The notes beneath the pieces are model-generated. The model saw only the letters and a list, made by a program, of their open reading frames with translations, did not search any database and was not told the origin of the DNA. This document shows, piece after piece, positions 1 to 9,884 of a stretch of 64,000 nucleotides of DNA. The DNA lies in assembly GCA_965230635.1 (NCBI GenBank), contig CBDDLJ010000011.1:49924-113923 (forward strand). The letters run 5' to 3'. Source of the DNA: CBDDLJ01 sp965230635 (GTDB lineage Bacteria > Pseudomonadota > Gammaproteobacteria > UBA1113). Made by a program: the position numbers and the translations under genes. Every line of letters begins with the position of its first letter. Positions within the stretch are counted from its first letter, which is position 1.

Positions 1-85
1 TAGCATGCTTTGTGATAACATACAAAATGAATATTTTGATCCAGATATATCCTGCATTAAGCAATTAGAGGGAATGGTTTTATGA
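1..85 (+). CDS. C-terminal end of a probable alpha-E (DUF403) protein, partial
   Basis: An open frame runs in from the left edge and stops with TGA at 83-85, overlapping the ATG of the next gene (ATGA). Only about 27 residues are visible, with an IQNEYFDPD-like stretch near the end. Alpha-E proteins typically end with a similar aromatic YF motif and usually sit directly upstream of transglutaminase and DUF2126 genes, as here. The assignment rests mainly on this neighbourhood. The 4-nt overlap suggests translational coupling with the downstream gene. Confidence 0.5.
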   Translation, partial: SMLCDNIQNEYFDPDISCIKQLEGMVL

Positions 86-1887
86 GTCAGCTATTGGCAT
101 TATCATTTGACTCTGTCACAGCGCCTTCTTTAACCTTAGGGCAAGACCATAAAGCGAATGAAGAAAAATTATATGGCTGGGGGTTGTCTTGGTATACGGG
201 TGAAGATTATGCAGCAACCATCTTGAAAGATTCTAATTTTCAGAGTCAAGCTTTAACCACACGTTTATTAGATGATTGGAAGAAATTTCAATCTACTTTA
301 TTTATTTGTCACTTGCGAGGAGCGACAAAAAGTATTAAGGAAAAAAACACACAGCCTTTTGGAAGAACTTATGCAGCAAGAAACTGGGTTTTTAGCCATA
401 ATGGTAGTTTAAATAATGACTATAAAACACGCTTATCTCTTGGAACAAATCCTATTTTTGAGCCACTAGGCAATACTGACTCTGAACTCATTTTTTGTTG
501 GCTAATAACAAAAATGCATGAGCTAAAATTAAGAAGTTTAAAAGAAATTGGTTGGGATAGACTGCATCAGTGGCTACAATTTATTAATAAATTTGGCACT
601 TTGAATTTAATTTTTAGTGATGGTCACGACCTGATCGTTTATCAAGATTACAATGATTTTCATCCTTTATATTACTCACGTCAAAAACCACCACATGAAA
701 AAAATATTTTTTATGCCAGGAACACAAAATTAGAGTTTGATAAAAAACAAATTTCCTCTAGAACTTGCATGACTTTTTCCACAGAGCAATCTTTGTTTAA
801 AAATAGCAGCATCATGAAAGCCGGACAAATGATGGTGGTAAGAAGAGGTAGCATCCTATGGGAAAGAACTATAAAACAGCAATCTTTTAAAACTGATAAT
901 GATGTGTTTCATGAAACATTACCCATAAAAGATTCAGAAGAAAAAGAAGTGGATGATTTAACCTTATGCTATTACCCACAAAAAAAGCATTATGAGCACA
1001 GCTTGCTAAATGTGCATCATGAAACACGTTATCTCTATGAAAACTCAGTTGAGCTTAGCAAGCACTTATTTCGCTTACACCCAATCAATGATAGATATCA
1101 GAGAATTCAAGAATTCAATTTATCTATATCCTCTCGCACACAGCATGAAACATTCGATGATGTTTTTGGCAATCGAGTGACTTTATTACAAATTGATGAA
1201 CCCTATAAAGAATTAATTGTAACTATGAATGCAAAAGTTAAATTATTCAAATCGCCTAGTCTCAGCCGTAGTATATTACATAACCGACGTAAAATACCTT
1301 TACTTTGGATGCCATGGCAAAGGCAAATGATGCAACCCTATTTATTACCCAATGAACTACCAGAGCCTCAAATGGCAGAATTAACTGACTTTGCAATGAG
1401 TTTTGTTAAACGCAATGATTATGATGTGCTTGATACATTAAAAGATATGAATGAAACAATCCACCGAGATTTTACTTATCACGCAAAAACAACTAATTTA
1501 GAAACTACTGCTTATGATGTACTAATTAAAAGACGCGGAGTTTGTCAAGATTTTACTAATTTATTCATTAGCTTGGTTCGTCTACTCAGCATTCCCGCCC
1601 GTTATAGAATGGGCTATATTTACACTGGTGCAGATTACGTTAATAAACAGCAATCTGAAGCATCACATGCATGGGTTGAAATTTATCTGCCTTGGTTGGG
1701 ATGGCGTGGATTTGACCCAACAAATGGCTGTATTGTTTCCCAAGATCATGTTAGCGTTGCTTGTGGCCGCAGTTATCATGATGCTACACCAACTTCTGGC
1801 ACAATCTTCAAAGGCGGTAACGGTACTGAACAGTTATATGTGAATGTAAGAGTAGAGCGTGAAAATGAGGATGGTTTATCATGTTAA
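82..1887 (+). CDS. Fusion of class II glutamine amidotransferase-like domain and transglutaminase-like domain
   Basis: A 601-residue protein with two parts. Residues 1-270 resemble a YafJ-type class II glutamine amidotransferase: FSHNGSL near 104-110 and GNTDSELIF near 130-138 are typical substrate-pocket motifs. The N-terminal nucleophile Cys2 of the family is replaced by Ser (protein starts MSQLL), and no alternative in-frame start restores a Cys. Residues 300-601 form a bacterial transglutaminase N-region plus core, with the papain-like triad Cys488 (GVCQDF), His529 (SHAWVE) and Asp545 (FDPTNG). The core may act as peptidase or amide transferase. It overlaps the next gene by 7 nt and so lies in an operon with it. 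The role is inferred: related clusters are predicted to make or modify a peptide. Whether the amidotransferase half is active is uncertain. Confidence 0.8.
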   Translation: MSQLLALSFDSVTAPSLTLGQDHKANEEKLYGWGLSWYTGEDYAATILKDSNFQSQALTTRLLDDWKKFQSTLFICHLRGATKSIKEKNTQPFGRTYAARNWVFSHNGSLNNDYKTRLSLGTNPIFEPLGNTDSELIFCWLITKMHELKLRSLKEIGWDRLHQWLQFINKFGTLNLIFSDGHDLIVYQDYNDFHPLYYSRQKPPHEKNIFYARNTKLEFDKKQISSRTCMTFSTEQSLFKNSSIMKAGQMMVVRRGSILWERTIKQQSFKTDNDVFHETLPIKDSEEKEVDDLTLCYYPQKKHYEHSLLNVHHETRYLYENSVELSKHLFRLHPINDRYQRIQEFNLSISSRTQHETFDDVFGNRVTLLQIDEPYKELIVTMNAKVKLFKSPSLSRSILHNRRKIPLLWMPWQRQMMQPYLLPNELPEPQMAELTDFAMSFVKRNDYDVLDTLKDMNETIHRDFTYHAKTTNLETTAYDVLIKRRGVCQDFTNLFISLVRLLSIPARYRMGYIYTGADYVNKQQSEASHAWVEIYLPWLGWRGFDPTNGCIVSQDHVSVACGRSYHDATPTSGTIFKGGNGTEQLYVNVRVERENEDGLSC

Positions 1888-4800
1888 TAGCGTTAACTCA
1901 CAAAACCCAATATGATTATGATCGCTGTGTCACTCAATCACAGCATATTATTAGATTAAGACCTGCGCCACATTGTCATGTAGATATCAGTGCTTATTCA
2001 CTGAAAATTTTTCCAGAAAAACATTTTATTAACTGGCAACAAGATCCCATGGGAAATTTTGTAGCTTACATTACATTTATGCAGCCTACAAAAAAATTTT
2101 GTATTGACGTTGATTTAATTGCTGATATCAAACCTATCAACCCTTTTAACTTTTTTATTGAAGACGGTTATAAAACAATTCCTTTTAGCTATCAACCGCC
2201 TCATAAGGAAGCATTGACGCCTTATACAGAATTTTCAATTTGTTCAGAAATCCAGCAGTGGATACAAGACAATCCTATCAATAGCGATAACTCAATTGAT
2301 TATTTAGTAAATATAAATAATCAATTATATAAGACAATTAACTATCAACTCCGGATAGAACCCGGCATTCAAACACCAGATTATACTTTGTTAACTAAAA
2401 CAGGATCATGTCGCGATATTGCCTGGCTACTTTGTATTATTCTGCGTCATTTAGGATTTGCTGCACGTTTTACGTCGGGCTATTTAATTCAATTAACTTC
2501 TGAAGAAAATGCACAAAAAATTCCTGTTGATACACTAGATTTACATGCTTGGACAGAGGTTTTTTTGCCTGGCGCCGGGTGGATTGGTTTAGACCCCACA
2601 TCTGGTTTACTTGCATCCAACGATCACATTCCTTTATGTGCTACACCGGCACCAGAAGGTGCTGCACCCATATCGGGATCAATAGATATGTGCAAAGCAA
2701 AAATGTCTTATTCTATGACGATCAAAAGACTAGATTCATCTAAGAAAGATAAAAATCAACCTTACTCTGTGGAAGAATGGTATCAAATCAATCAACTAGG
2801 CAATACTATTGATAAAGACTTACAAGAAAATGATGCGAAACTTACCATGGGAGGTGAACCAACCTTTGTGCATCATAATCATAGAAATAAAAAAGAATGG
2901 CAAATTGATGCGCTAGGGAAAGAAAAACTTAGCAAGTCAAAATCTTTATTGCACGATTTAAAAGAAAGCGTTGCTCCCAATGGCCTTGTTATAAAAACAC
3001 AAGGAAAATGGTATCCTGGAGAAAGCGTTCCACGTTGGGCACTATGCTGTTTTTGGCGAAAAGACAATGAGCCTTTATGGGATAATCAAGAATTGTTAAT
3101 GGAAAAAAATCTACCTAAAAATAAAACATACCTTCTCAAAAATTTTTTACTAGAAGTGAGCAAAACTCTTGGGCTGTCAGGCGATACAGTGAGTGCTGTC
3201 TATGAAGATATTCCTTATAAACTTTGGGAATCTGATAAAGATACTGTGCCTGCTGATATTGATGATGAAAAAACAAAAGAAGAAACTCAACAAGCACTCA
3301 TCAACCAGTTTTTCAAAGAAAACATAAAAGAACCTGCTGGTTATGTATTGCCGATTCATTGGGATGATGAAAATGACTGTTGGATTAGCAATTTTTGGTG
3401 CTCCAAAAATAATTATCTTATGTTAACACCTGGTGAGTCAGCATTAGGTTATCGATTACCATTAGAATCGTTATCAAAAAAAGCTAAAAGCTGTATAAAA
3501 ACACTTCCTGAAAAATCATTATTTACCAATCAAAAAGCGTTACTTTCACGCAAGGCACTGATGAAAAAAATAAGCCAGCGCAAAAAATGTTTAGCCAAAA
3601 CAATAACAAAACACTTTATACGAACCGCGCTATGCATTGAGATTCGCAATAATAAACTTCATGTGTTTATGCCCTATATAACTGATCTAGATGCTTACTT
3701 AGAGTTATTGATAGTCATAGAACACATTGCACAAAAACATGATGTGTCGCTTATTATTGAAGGATATAAGCCGCCACAAGATAATCGTATGCAATGCTTT
3801 AGCATAACACCTGATCCAGGTGTTTTAGAAGTCAATGTGCATCCAGCAAACAACTGGCAAGAATTAGTCAATATTCATGAAAACTTATATCAACTGGCAA
3901 AGAAAAACACATTATCTGCTGAAAAATACTTAAAAGATGGTCGAACTATTGGATCAGGCGGTGGTTGCCACATCACGCTAGGCGGCCCTATTCCTAAGGA
4001 TAGCCCTTTTTTACGGCGCCCTGATGTACTGCAAAGCATGATTACTTTTTGGCAACACCACCCTGCTTTATCTTATTTGTTTTCAAGCCTATTTATCGGT
4101 GCAACCAGTCAAGCACCTCGCATTGACGAGGCCAGACACGATTCCTTATACGAATTAGAAATAGCTTTTGCACAAATGCCTAAAGGCGAAACACATCAAT
4201 ACTGGCTAGTTGATAGATTGCTACGTCATTTGTTGGTTGATGTGACAGGAAACACACATCGTGCTGAATTTTGTATTGATAAATTATTTTCACCAGAAAG
4301 TGATTTTGGCCGGCAAGGTATTGTAGAATTGCGCTCATTTGAAATGCAGCCTCATGCACATATGAACTTATTACAATGTCTACTAGTCCGCGCATTATTT
4401 TCTAGCTTTTGGAAAAAGCCTTACCATCATCGTTTGATTCGATGGAACACCGAGTTAAGCGATCGCTTTATGTTACCACACTTCATCTGGCGTGATTTAC
4501 TTGATATTCTAGCATTTCTAGATAATAACGGTTATCAATTTCAAGCAGATTGGTTCAAACCGATTTTTAATTTTCGTTTTCCTAGTTACGGAAAATTAAA
4601 AGTAGATGATATACAGTTAACCTTAAATATGGCATTAGAACCTTGGCCTGTTTTAGGCGAAGAAACACATACTGGTCTTACCAGCAGATTAGTTGACTCT
4701 GCTTTAGAACGATTACAAATAAAAGTAACCGGATTAATTCAAGATAAGTACATAGTAACATGTAACGGATACAAATTACCACTACACGCAACAGGAGTAA

Positions 4801-5198
4801 AAGGTGAATTTATTGCAGGCGTGCGCTTTAAAGCTTGGGAACTAAATAACACACTACATCCCAATTTGCCGGCTAATCGATCGTTAGTTTTTGATATCAT
4901 TGATATTCATCACCAACGTTCTATTGGTGGCTGTCAGTATTTTGTTGCGCATCCTGGTGGAAGAAATTACGATGATTATCCGATTAACGAATCTGAAGCA
5001 AAAGCAAGATTACTAGCTAGATTCCATGCGCATGGCCATACGCCAGGTGTAGCCGCAGTAAAACAGCCACTAGAAAATCCAGAGTACCCCTATACACTTG
5101 ACTTACGTATGCAGCCTAGTGTAAAAAAAGAAGGAACAAAAACAGCTGAGCCCAAAACAAAACAAAATGAGAACGATTTCACCTATTCATTACTGTAA
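1881..5198 (+). CDS. Transglutaminase-like protein with DUF2126 (putative amidoligase)
   Basis: A 1105-residue protein. Residues 1-270 are a transglutaminase-like domain with Cys177 (GSCRDI), His222 (LHAWTE) and Asp238 (LDPTSG). From about residue 320 the rest matches the large DUF2126 family, with the landmark TMGGEPTF and a glycine-rich GSGGGCH stretch near the middle. This two-domain arrangement and length are normal for the family (COG4196). The DUF2126 part has been predicted to be a COOH-NH2 ligase; that is family knowledge from memory, not shown here. The start ATG lies inside the end of the previous gene, and the 3' end overlaps the following dipeptidase gene by 32 nt, so the three genes form one transcription unit. 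The circularly permuted ATP-grasp partner often found in such clusters may lie beyond the left edge. Confidence 0.85.
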   Translation: MLIALTHKTQYDYDRCVTQSQHIIRLRPAPHCHVDISAYSLKIFPEKHFINWQQDPMGNFVAYITFMQPTKKFCIDVDLIADIKPINPFNFFIEDGYKTIPFSYQPPHKEALTPYTEFSICSEIQQWIQDNPINSDNSIDYLVNINNQLYKTINYQLRIEPGIQTPDYTLLTKTGSCRDIAWLLCIILRHLGFAARFTSGYLIQLTSEENAQKIPVDTLDLHAWTEVFLPGAGWIGLDPTSGLLASNDHIPLCATPAPEGAAPISGSIDMCKAKMSYSMTIKRLDSSKKDKNQPYSVEEWYQINQLGNTIDKDLQENDAKLTMGGEPTFVHHNHRNKKEWQIDALGKEKLSKSKSLLHDLKESVAPNGLVIKTQGKWYPGESVPRWALCCFWRKDNEPLWDNQELLMEKNLPKNKTYLLKNFLLEVSKTLGLSGDTVSAVYEDIPYKLWESDKDTVPADIDDEKTKEETQQALINQFFKENIKEPAGYVLPIHWDDENDCWISNFWCSKNNYLMLTPGESALGYRLPLESLSKKAKSCIKTLPEKSLFTNQKALLSRKALMKKISQRKKCLAKTITKHFIRTALCIEIRNNKLHVFMPYITDLDAYLELLIVIEHIAQKHDVSLIIEGYKPPQDNRMQCFSITPDPGVLEVNVHPANNWQELVNIHENLYQLAKKNTLSAEKYLKDGRTIGSGGGCHITLGGPIPKDSPFLRRPDVLQSMITFWQHHPALSYLFSSLFIGATSQAPRIDEARHDSLYELEIAFAQMPKGETHQYWLVDRLLRHLLVDVTGNTHRAEFCIDKLFSPESDFGRQGIVELRSFEMQPHAHMNLLQCLLVRALFSSFWKKPYHHRLIRWNTELSDRFMLPHFIWRDLLDILAFLDNNGYQFQADWFKPIFNFRFPSYGKLKVDDIQLTLNMALEPWPVLGEETHTGLTSRLVDSALERLQIKVTGLIQDKYIVTCNGYKLPLHATGVKGEFIAGVRFKAWELNNTLHPNLPANRSLVFDIIDIHHQRSIGGCQYFVAHPGGRNYDDYPINESEAKARLLARFHAHGHTPGVAAVKQPLENPEYPYTLDLRMQPSVKKEGTKTAEPKTKQNENDFTYSLL

Positions 5199-5940
5199 AT
5201 ATATTCTCAGTCTTATAACATGTCTACTGAGCTTGCTTAGCTATGCTAGTAATGAATCATTATTACCAGAAGGTTTTGTCTACTTACACGATATCGAGCC
5301 TTCGATTATACAAGAAATACGCTACGCCAGTTACCATAATTTTGTTGGGCGACCACTTTCTGGTTATCATAAGCCCGTATGCATTCTGACAAAAGAAGCT
5401 GCTACTGCTTTGCAAAAAGTACAAAAAAAATTACTCCGTCAGGGTTATTCACTGAAAGTTTACGACTGCTACCGACCACAAACGGCCGTCAATGATATAA
5501 AAATATGGAGCAAAAAAAAACAAGAGCAATCGATGAAGAAAGAATTTTTCCCCAGAGAGAATAAAGCAGATTTCTTTAAGAAAGGTTACGTTGCCGCCTA
5601 CTCTGGCCACAGTCGTGGTAGCACTGTCGACTTAACAATTATTAAGACAAATCAGCAAGAGCAAGAAATCTATTATAAAAGTCAACCGCTGGTTGCCTGC
5701 TATGCTAATTATCGGCAACGTTTTAGAGACAATAGTATTGATTTTGGCACTGGGTTTGACTGTTTAGATAAAACAGCTCGCTATCATTACCCTGGTATTT
5801 CTAAACAAGCTTACCACAACCGAAAGTTTTTTCGACATAGCATGCAACAAGCTGGATTTAAGCCCTACCCAAAAGAATGGTGGCACTTTACACTAAAGAA
5901 AGAGCCATTCAAACACTACTTTGATTTTCCAGTTCAATAA
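5167..5940 (+). CDS. ddpX: D-alanyl-D-alanine dipeptidase, VanX/DdpX type (M15D)
   Basis: A 257-residue exported zinc dipeptidase expected to split D-Ala-D-Ala in the periplasm. The N-terminus (1-28) is a signal peptide with a hydrophobic core ending near YAS. Family landmarks are present: YRPQ (Arg103), the SGHSRGSTVD zinc motif (His148, Asp155), and KEWWHF with catalytic Glu237 and zinc ligand His240. Length fits the family. The gene begins 32 nt inside the DUF2126 gene, which suggests co-expression. This makes a role linked to the peptide product of that cluster possible, alongside ordinary peptidoglycan dipeptide recycling. Vancomycin resistance is not implied because no vanH or vanA homologue is visible. 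Confidence 0.88.
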   Translation: MRTISPIHYCKYILSLITCLLSLLSYASNESLLPEGFVYLHDIEPSIIQEIRYASYHNFVGRPLSGYHKPVCILTKEAATALQKVQKKLLRQGYSLKVYDCYRPQTAVNDIKIWSKKKQEQSMKKEFFPRENKADFFKKGYVAAYSGHSRGSTVDLTIIKTNQQEQEIYYKSQPLVACYANYRQRFRDNSIDFGTGFDCLDKTARYHYPGISKQAYHNRKFFRHSMQQAGFKPYPKEWWHFTLKKEPFKHYFDFPVQ

Positions 5941-5948
5941 TGTAATTA

Positions 5949-6467
5949 TTATCGTAATCGCAAGCCTAAAACAAGCAAAACAAGACCCGATAAAATAGCA
6001 TATAAACCAATTAGCCAAGCCAATGCTAAAATACCATCTGCAGGGTAAAGCATCAGCAACATAGCAAATAATAAGGTAATAATTCCTGATATAGCTAACC
6101 AAAAATAATGTCTTACTGTTCGCCAACGCATAGCAATAGAAAGTTGCATAACACCAGATAATATGGCCCAAAATGCAACAATATACAACAACATAACTGC
6201 ACTAATACTGGATGAAAGCAGCACAATTAAGCCAATGACAAAGCCTAGTAAACCTTCCATGAATTGCAATCTCCAATGCGGATCGCTCTTTTTATGTGTC
6301 ACAGCGTAATACAGACCAAATAAGCCAGCTACTAGCACATAAGCACCAAAGAAAATCATTAACAGCGTTAATGATAATAATGGATTGTATACAACCAATA
6401 GTCCAAAGAGAATACTAATCACACCGCGTATAATCATGATAGGTAAAACTTTCTTTGCAACATCCAT
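5949..6467 (-). CDS. HdeD family membrane protein (DUF308)
   Basis: A 172-residue inner-membrane protein with about six hydrophobic helices and short loops, the layout of the HdeD/DUF308 family known from acid resistance in Escherichia coli. The start ATG at 6467 is preceded by an AAGGAG ribosome binding site. It is convergent with the dipeptidase gene, with only 8 bases between the two stops. The biochemical function of the family is unknown. No acid-chaperone genes such as hdeA or hdeB are nearby, so the role in acid stress is only by family name. Confidence 0.8.
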   Translation of the reverse strand: MDVAKKVLPIMIIRGVISILFGLLVVYNPLLSLTLLMIFFGAYVLVAGLFGLYYAVTHKKSDPHWRLQFMEGLLGFVIGLIVLLSSSISAVMLLYIVAFWAILSGVMQLSIAMRWRTVRHYFWLAISGIITLLFAMLLMLYPADGILALAWLIGLYAILSGLVLLVLGLRLR

Positions 6468-6488
6468 GTTTCTCTTCTCCTTAAATTA

Positions 6489-6704
6489 TTAAATTAACTT
6501 ATTCCAACTCTTTTTTTCAATCGAAATATTAGGGGAACTAGGCAAAGCGCCTTTGTAATTATTAGATAAATCATCCACCTCTTCGTCTTCTAGTTCTTCA
6601 ACCTTCAGGTTTTTTTTGCTACTCTTCATAAGTCAGGGATAGAAAAAACTAGCTTCTTTATTAAAAAAATGCCCAAGCTGATTACTTACTTCATTTGTTG
6701 GCAT
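6489..6704 (-). pseudogene. Small acidic ORF interrupted by an in-frame TGA
   Basis: An ATG at 6704 with a good AAGGAG site (about 6714-6719, complement) opens a frame that runs 23 codons (MPTNEVSNQLGH...), meets TGA at 6633-6635, and continues in the same frame for 47 more codons to TAA. A second ATG at 6629 directly after the stop begins a 46-residue tail rich in Glu and Asp (KVEELEDEEVDDL). The start overlaps the 3' end of lpxK by 14 nt, so it would be the third gene of the msbA-lpxK operon. I do not recognise the product. Either it is a nonsense-mutated small gene, or the second ATG restarts translation. Confidence 0.45.
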
Positions 6705-7695
6705 ATATTTTCTCCTTCTTTTTTTGTATTTTTGATATACATTTTTCTAGCTTTATAAAGAATTTTTGTTCAATCTTTACTTTTATTTGCAAATACCACC
6801 AATCTGATTTGGCAAATCGTAAACATTTTACACTATCTTTCTCCGTCATGGCTAGTGGAAATTTATTGCTAAAGGATAAATCATCTGCTTTAAAGACAAA
6901 ATGGTCAGGAAATGAGTGTGGAATAACGGATAAACCTAATGTTTTCAAGGATTGATAAAAACGCTCTGGGTTACCAATAGCTGCCACAGCATGCACAGTA
7001 TGACTGCTAAATTTATCAAGTTGCAGAACTTGTTGTGTATTTTTACAATTAACCCACTGATAAGGCTCTAATGAAAAGTGCCAAGGAGAGTATTTTTTAT
7101 TTTCAGCGCCATGCATAACAACAAAATTAACACTGTTTAATCTCTTCAGACCCTCTCTTAATGGTCCTGCAGGAAGACGCCATCCATTACCAAACATTCG
7201 TTGACTATCAATGAGTAAAATTTCAATATCACGTGCCATGGCATAATGCTGTAAACCATCGTCAGAAACGATCACATCAATATCATGTTTCTCCAATAGC
7301 GCTGTAGCGGCTCGTGTACGTCTTGGATCGATAATGACAGGGCAAGCACAGTGACGAGATAAAAGAATTGCTTCATCACCAACTGCTAGCGCATCATCGT
7401 CTTCTTTAACAAAATAAGGATAATGCTTTGTCTTGGACTTATAGCCTCTGCTAACAATCCCCGGGTTATAACCGCATTGCTGTAAATATTGAACTAAAGC
7501 AATAGTAAATGGTGTTTTACCTGTGCCTCCGACATAAATGTTTCCAACAACAATGACAGGAACAGGGAATTTTTTTTGTGGCAGTATATTACATTGATAG
7601 AAGTACTTTCTTACGCCACTGATAAAACAATATAATAAGGATAATGGCCAAAGTAAATAACTCAATATTGTGCGGTGCTGCCAATACTGCATCAA
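6691..7695 (-). CDS. lpxK: Tetraacyldisaccharide 4'-kinase
   Basis: A 334-residue kinase that phosphorylates the 4' position of the lipid A disaccharide at the inner membrane. An N-terminal membrane helix (about 11-26) is followed by the P-loop motif GGTGKTPF near residues 56-63, the SRGYKSK motif and the DDGLQH segment, all standard for LpxK. The length matches the family. It overlaps msbA by 4 nt (ATGA), the classic coupling of lipid A synthesis with export. Confidence 0.95.
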   Translation of the reverse strand: MMQYWQHRTILSYLLWPLSLLYCFISGVRKYFYQCNILPQKKFPVPVIVVGNIYVGGTGKTPFTIALVQYLQQCGYNPGIVSRGYKSKTKHYPYFVKEDDDALAVGDEAILLSRHCACPVIIDPRRTRAATALLEKHDIDVIVSDDGLQHYAMARDIEILLIDSQRMFGNGWRLPAGPLREGLKRLNSVNFVVMHGAENKKYSPWHFSLEPYQWVNCKNTQQVLQLDKFSSHTVHAVAAIGNPERFYQSLKTLGLSVIPHSFPDHFVFKADDLSFSNKFPLAMTEKDSVKCLRFAKSDWWYLQIKVKIEQKFFIKLEKCISKIQKKKEKIYANK

Positions 7696-9518
7696 GCAAA
7701 CTCACTCTTTAAGCAGGGGTTTTTAAAAGATTCAAACTGCAAACGATATAATTTTGCATAAAAGCCATTAGCTGCTAGTAGGTTGGCGTGCGTCCCTTGC
7801 TCAATCAACATACCTTTGTCTAACACAATAATTTTATCTGCATTTTCGATAGTTGATAAACGATGTGCAATAACCAGAGTTGTTCGATTCCGCATGACTT
7901 CTTCTAATGCTGCCTGAATAAATCGTTCAGATTCGGTATCAAGTGCCGACGTTGCTTCATCTAAAATTAAAATAGGCGCATTTTTTAATATTGCTCGTGC
8001 AATAGCAATACGTTGACGTTGACCACCGGATAATAAAACACCATTTTCACCAATGATACTATTTAAACCCTGTGGCAATTTTTCAATAAATTCCATGGCA
8101 TGTGCTGCTCTAGCTGCCATGATAATTTCTTCTTCCGTCACTACTTCTCCCTGTTTTGCATAAGCAATATTTTTTGCTATGCTTTCATTAAACAGAGTTA
8201 CATGTTGCGATACCATGGCAAATTGTTGTCGTAATGACTGCAGCTTTATATCAAAGAGATCAATACCATCAATACTGATTTGTCCACTATCAATATCATA
8301 AAATCGTGGCAGCAAACTAACTAGGCTTGTTTTTCCACTGCCTGATCGACCAACTAAAGCCACTGTTTCTCCTGCATTAACTTGCAATGAAATATTTTTT
8401 AACACTTTTTTATCGTGTAAAGGATAGTGAAAACAAATATTATTAATTTTAATATGCCCTTTTGCTCTTGATAAGTATTGCTGCCCTTGATCAATTTCAG
8501 CGGGTTGATCAATCAAATTAAAAATGCTTTCCGCACCCGCTAATCCTCGTTGAATGGTTGCATTGACGGCAGTTAAATCTTTTAAAGGTTTTAGTAACGC
8601 TAACATAGCAGCCAACACCGCAGCAAATCCTCCTGCAGTTAAATGTGCTTGCAGTGCTTGGGATGTTCCTAGATAAATCATAACAGCTAGCCCACTGACA
8701 CCAAACAATTGCACCAATGAGGTTCCTACACTTTTTGTGACAATGATTTTTAATTCCTGTGCAAGATTCTTATTTGCTGCTTTATCAAAACGTGCTTTTT
8801 CATACTCTTCACTGCCAAACATGCGCACAACTTTATAACCTTCGATGGCTTCTTCAGCACTGTGAGTCACTTTACCCATGCTCTCTTGCACCTTGCGATT
8901 TAACCGTCGTAAGCGCTTACTGCTAAATCGAATAACGAATGCCATCACGGGCATAAATAAAAAGAACATAAGTGACATTTGCCAACTAATGCTAAACATA
9001 ACTAATAGTAATCCAAATACCATACAAGCTGACTGTATTAATTTAGTAATTGCGTCAGTGCAAGCGGATGCAACTTGTGTTGCATTGTAAACAATCATTG
9101 ATAATAACATGCCAGAGGAGCTTTTATCATAAAAACTGCATGGCATTTTCATCAAATGGCAAAAAATTTGTTGGCGCATATTCAAAATCACTTGTCGTCC
9201 AACGTAACCCATATAATAATTTGCTGTTAAATTAGCCAAAGCACGAATGATAAATAAACTAATAACAACAAGGGGAATCCACTTTAGCATACTGGCATTT
9301 GGTTGAACAAACCCTTTGTCTAGTAATGGCTTCATCAAATAAATAAATAAAGAATCAACTCCTGCATAAACCGCATTACCTATGACTGCTAAACAAAAAA
9401 CAAATAAATAGGGTTTTCCATATCGCATGAGTCGTACATAAATTGGCCAGGTACGACCTTTCGGCTTCTTATATTTTTCCTTATAAGCTTGTTTGTTCCA
9501 CATGATAGGTTTTGACAT
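7692..9518 (-). CDS. msbA: Lipid A ABC flippase
   Basis: A half-size ABC exporter of about 608 residues that flips lipid A-core across the inner membrane. Six transmembrane helices lie in the first 330 residues, followed by an ATPase domain with Walker A GRSGSGKTS, signature LSGGQRQR, Walker B ILILDEATSALD and the switch His in IAHRLST. The frame is open from 9530, but I favour the ATG at 9518 (MSKPIMW) because the four preceding residues (MEKL) are not expected. It is the first gene of the msbA-lpxK unit. Confidence 0.93.
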   Translation of the reverse strand: MSKPIMWNKQAYKEKYKKPKGRTWPIYVRLMRYGKPYLFVFCLAVIGNAVYAGVDSLFIYLMKPLLDKGFVQPNASMLKWIPLVVISLFIIRALANLTANYYMGYVGRQVILNMRQQIFCHLMKMPCSFYDKSSSGMLLSMIVYNATQVASACTDAITKLIQSACMVFGLLLVMFSISWQMSLMFFLFMPVMAFVIRFSSKRLRRLNRKVQESMGKVTHSAEEAIEGYKVVRMFGSEEYEKARFDKAANKNLAQELKIIVTKSVGTSLVQLFGVSGLAVMIYLGTSQALQAHLTAGGFAAVLAAMLALLKPLKDLTAVNATIQRGLAGAESIFNLIDQPAEIDQGQQYLSRAKGHIKINNICFHYPLHDKKVLKNISLQVNAGETVALVGRSGSGKTSLVSLLPRFYDIDSGQISIDGIDLFDIKLQSLRQQFAMVSQHVTLFNESIAKNIAYAKQGEVVTEEEIIMAARAAHAMEFIEKLPQGLNSIIGENGVLLSGGQRQRIAIARAILKNAPILILDEATSALDTESERFIQAALEEVMRNRTTLVIAHRLSTIENADKIIVLDKGMLIEQGTHANLLAANGFYAKLYRLQFESFKNPCLKSEFA

Positions 9519-9530
9519 TAGTTTTTCCAA

Positions 9531-9884
9531 AAAATAATCATTAGTAAATATTATTGCCTATTATATTACGGGATCGTAGGTTGGCACAAAATTAGTTATA
9601 TATTTCATTTTTTTAGATTTTTTCATAAATAATGGCTAAGATAAATTATTAAAACGTCATCTAATTGTTACTATTTTATCATAAATCGGCTAAAAATAAG
9701 ATTATATATGGACATGCCAGCACAAATGAATATCACTTTTTCTTAAAAAGTACATTTAGTGCACTATATGAGTTAATTTTTAAAATTTAGCATTAACTGA
9801 TTGATATAACACAGTTTATTAAAGGTTCTCTTAACTATTCTCAATTTTATGCTAGATCTTCTGGAGATAACAAAAATAGTATTA
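9531..9884. other. Intergenic region upstream of msbA
   Basis: AT-rich DNA of about 350 bases without a convincing gene. The right part, from about 9803, is similar to 33700-33780 and belongs to a repeated 3' flank of an rpn-type gene. No clear promoter could be fixed. Confidence 0.5.

Noticed and set aside
5167..5940. Vancomycin resistance from the VanX-type gene
   Set aside because: No vanH, vanA or vanRS homologues are nearby, and Gram-negative DdpX enzymes serve dipeptide use.
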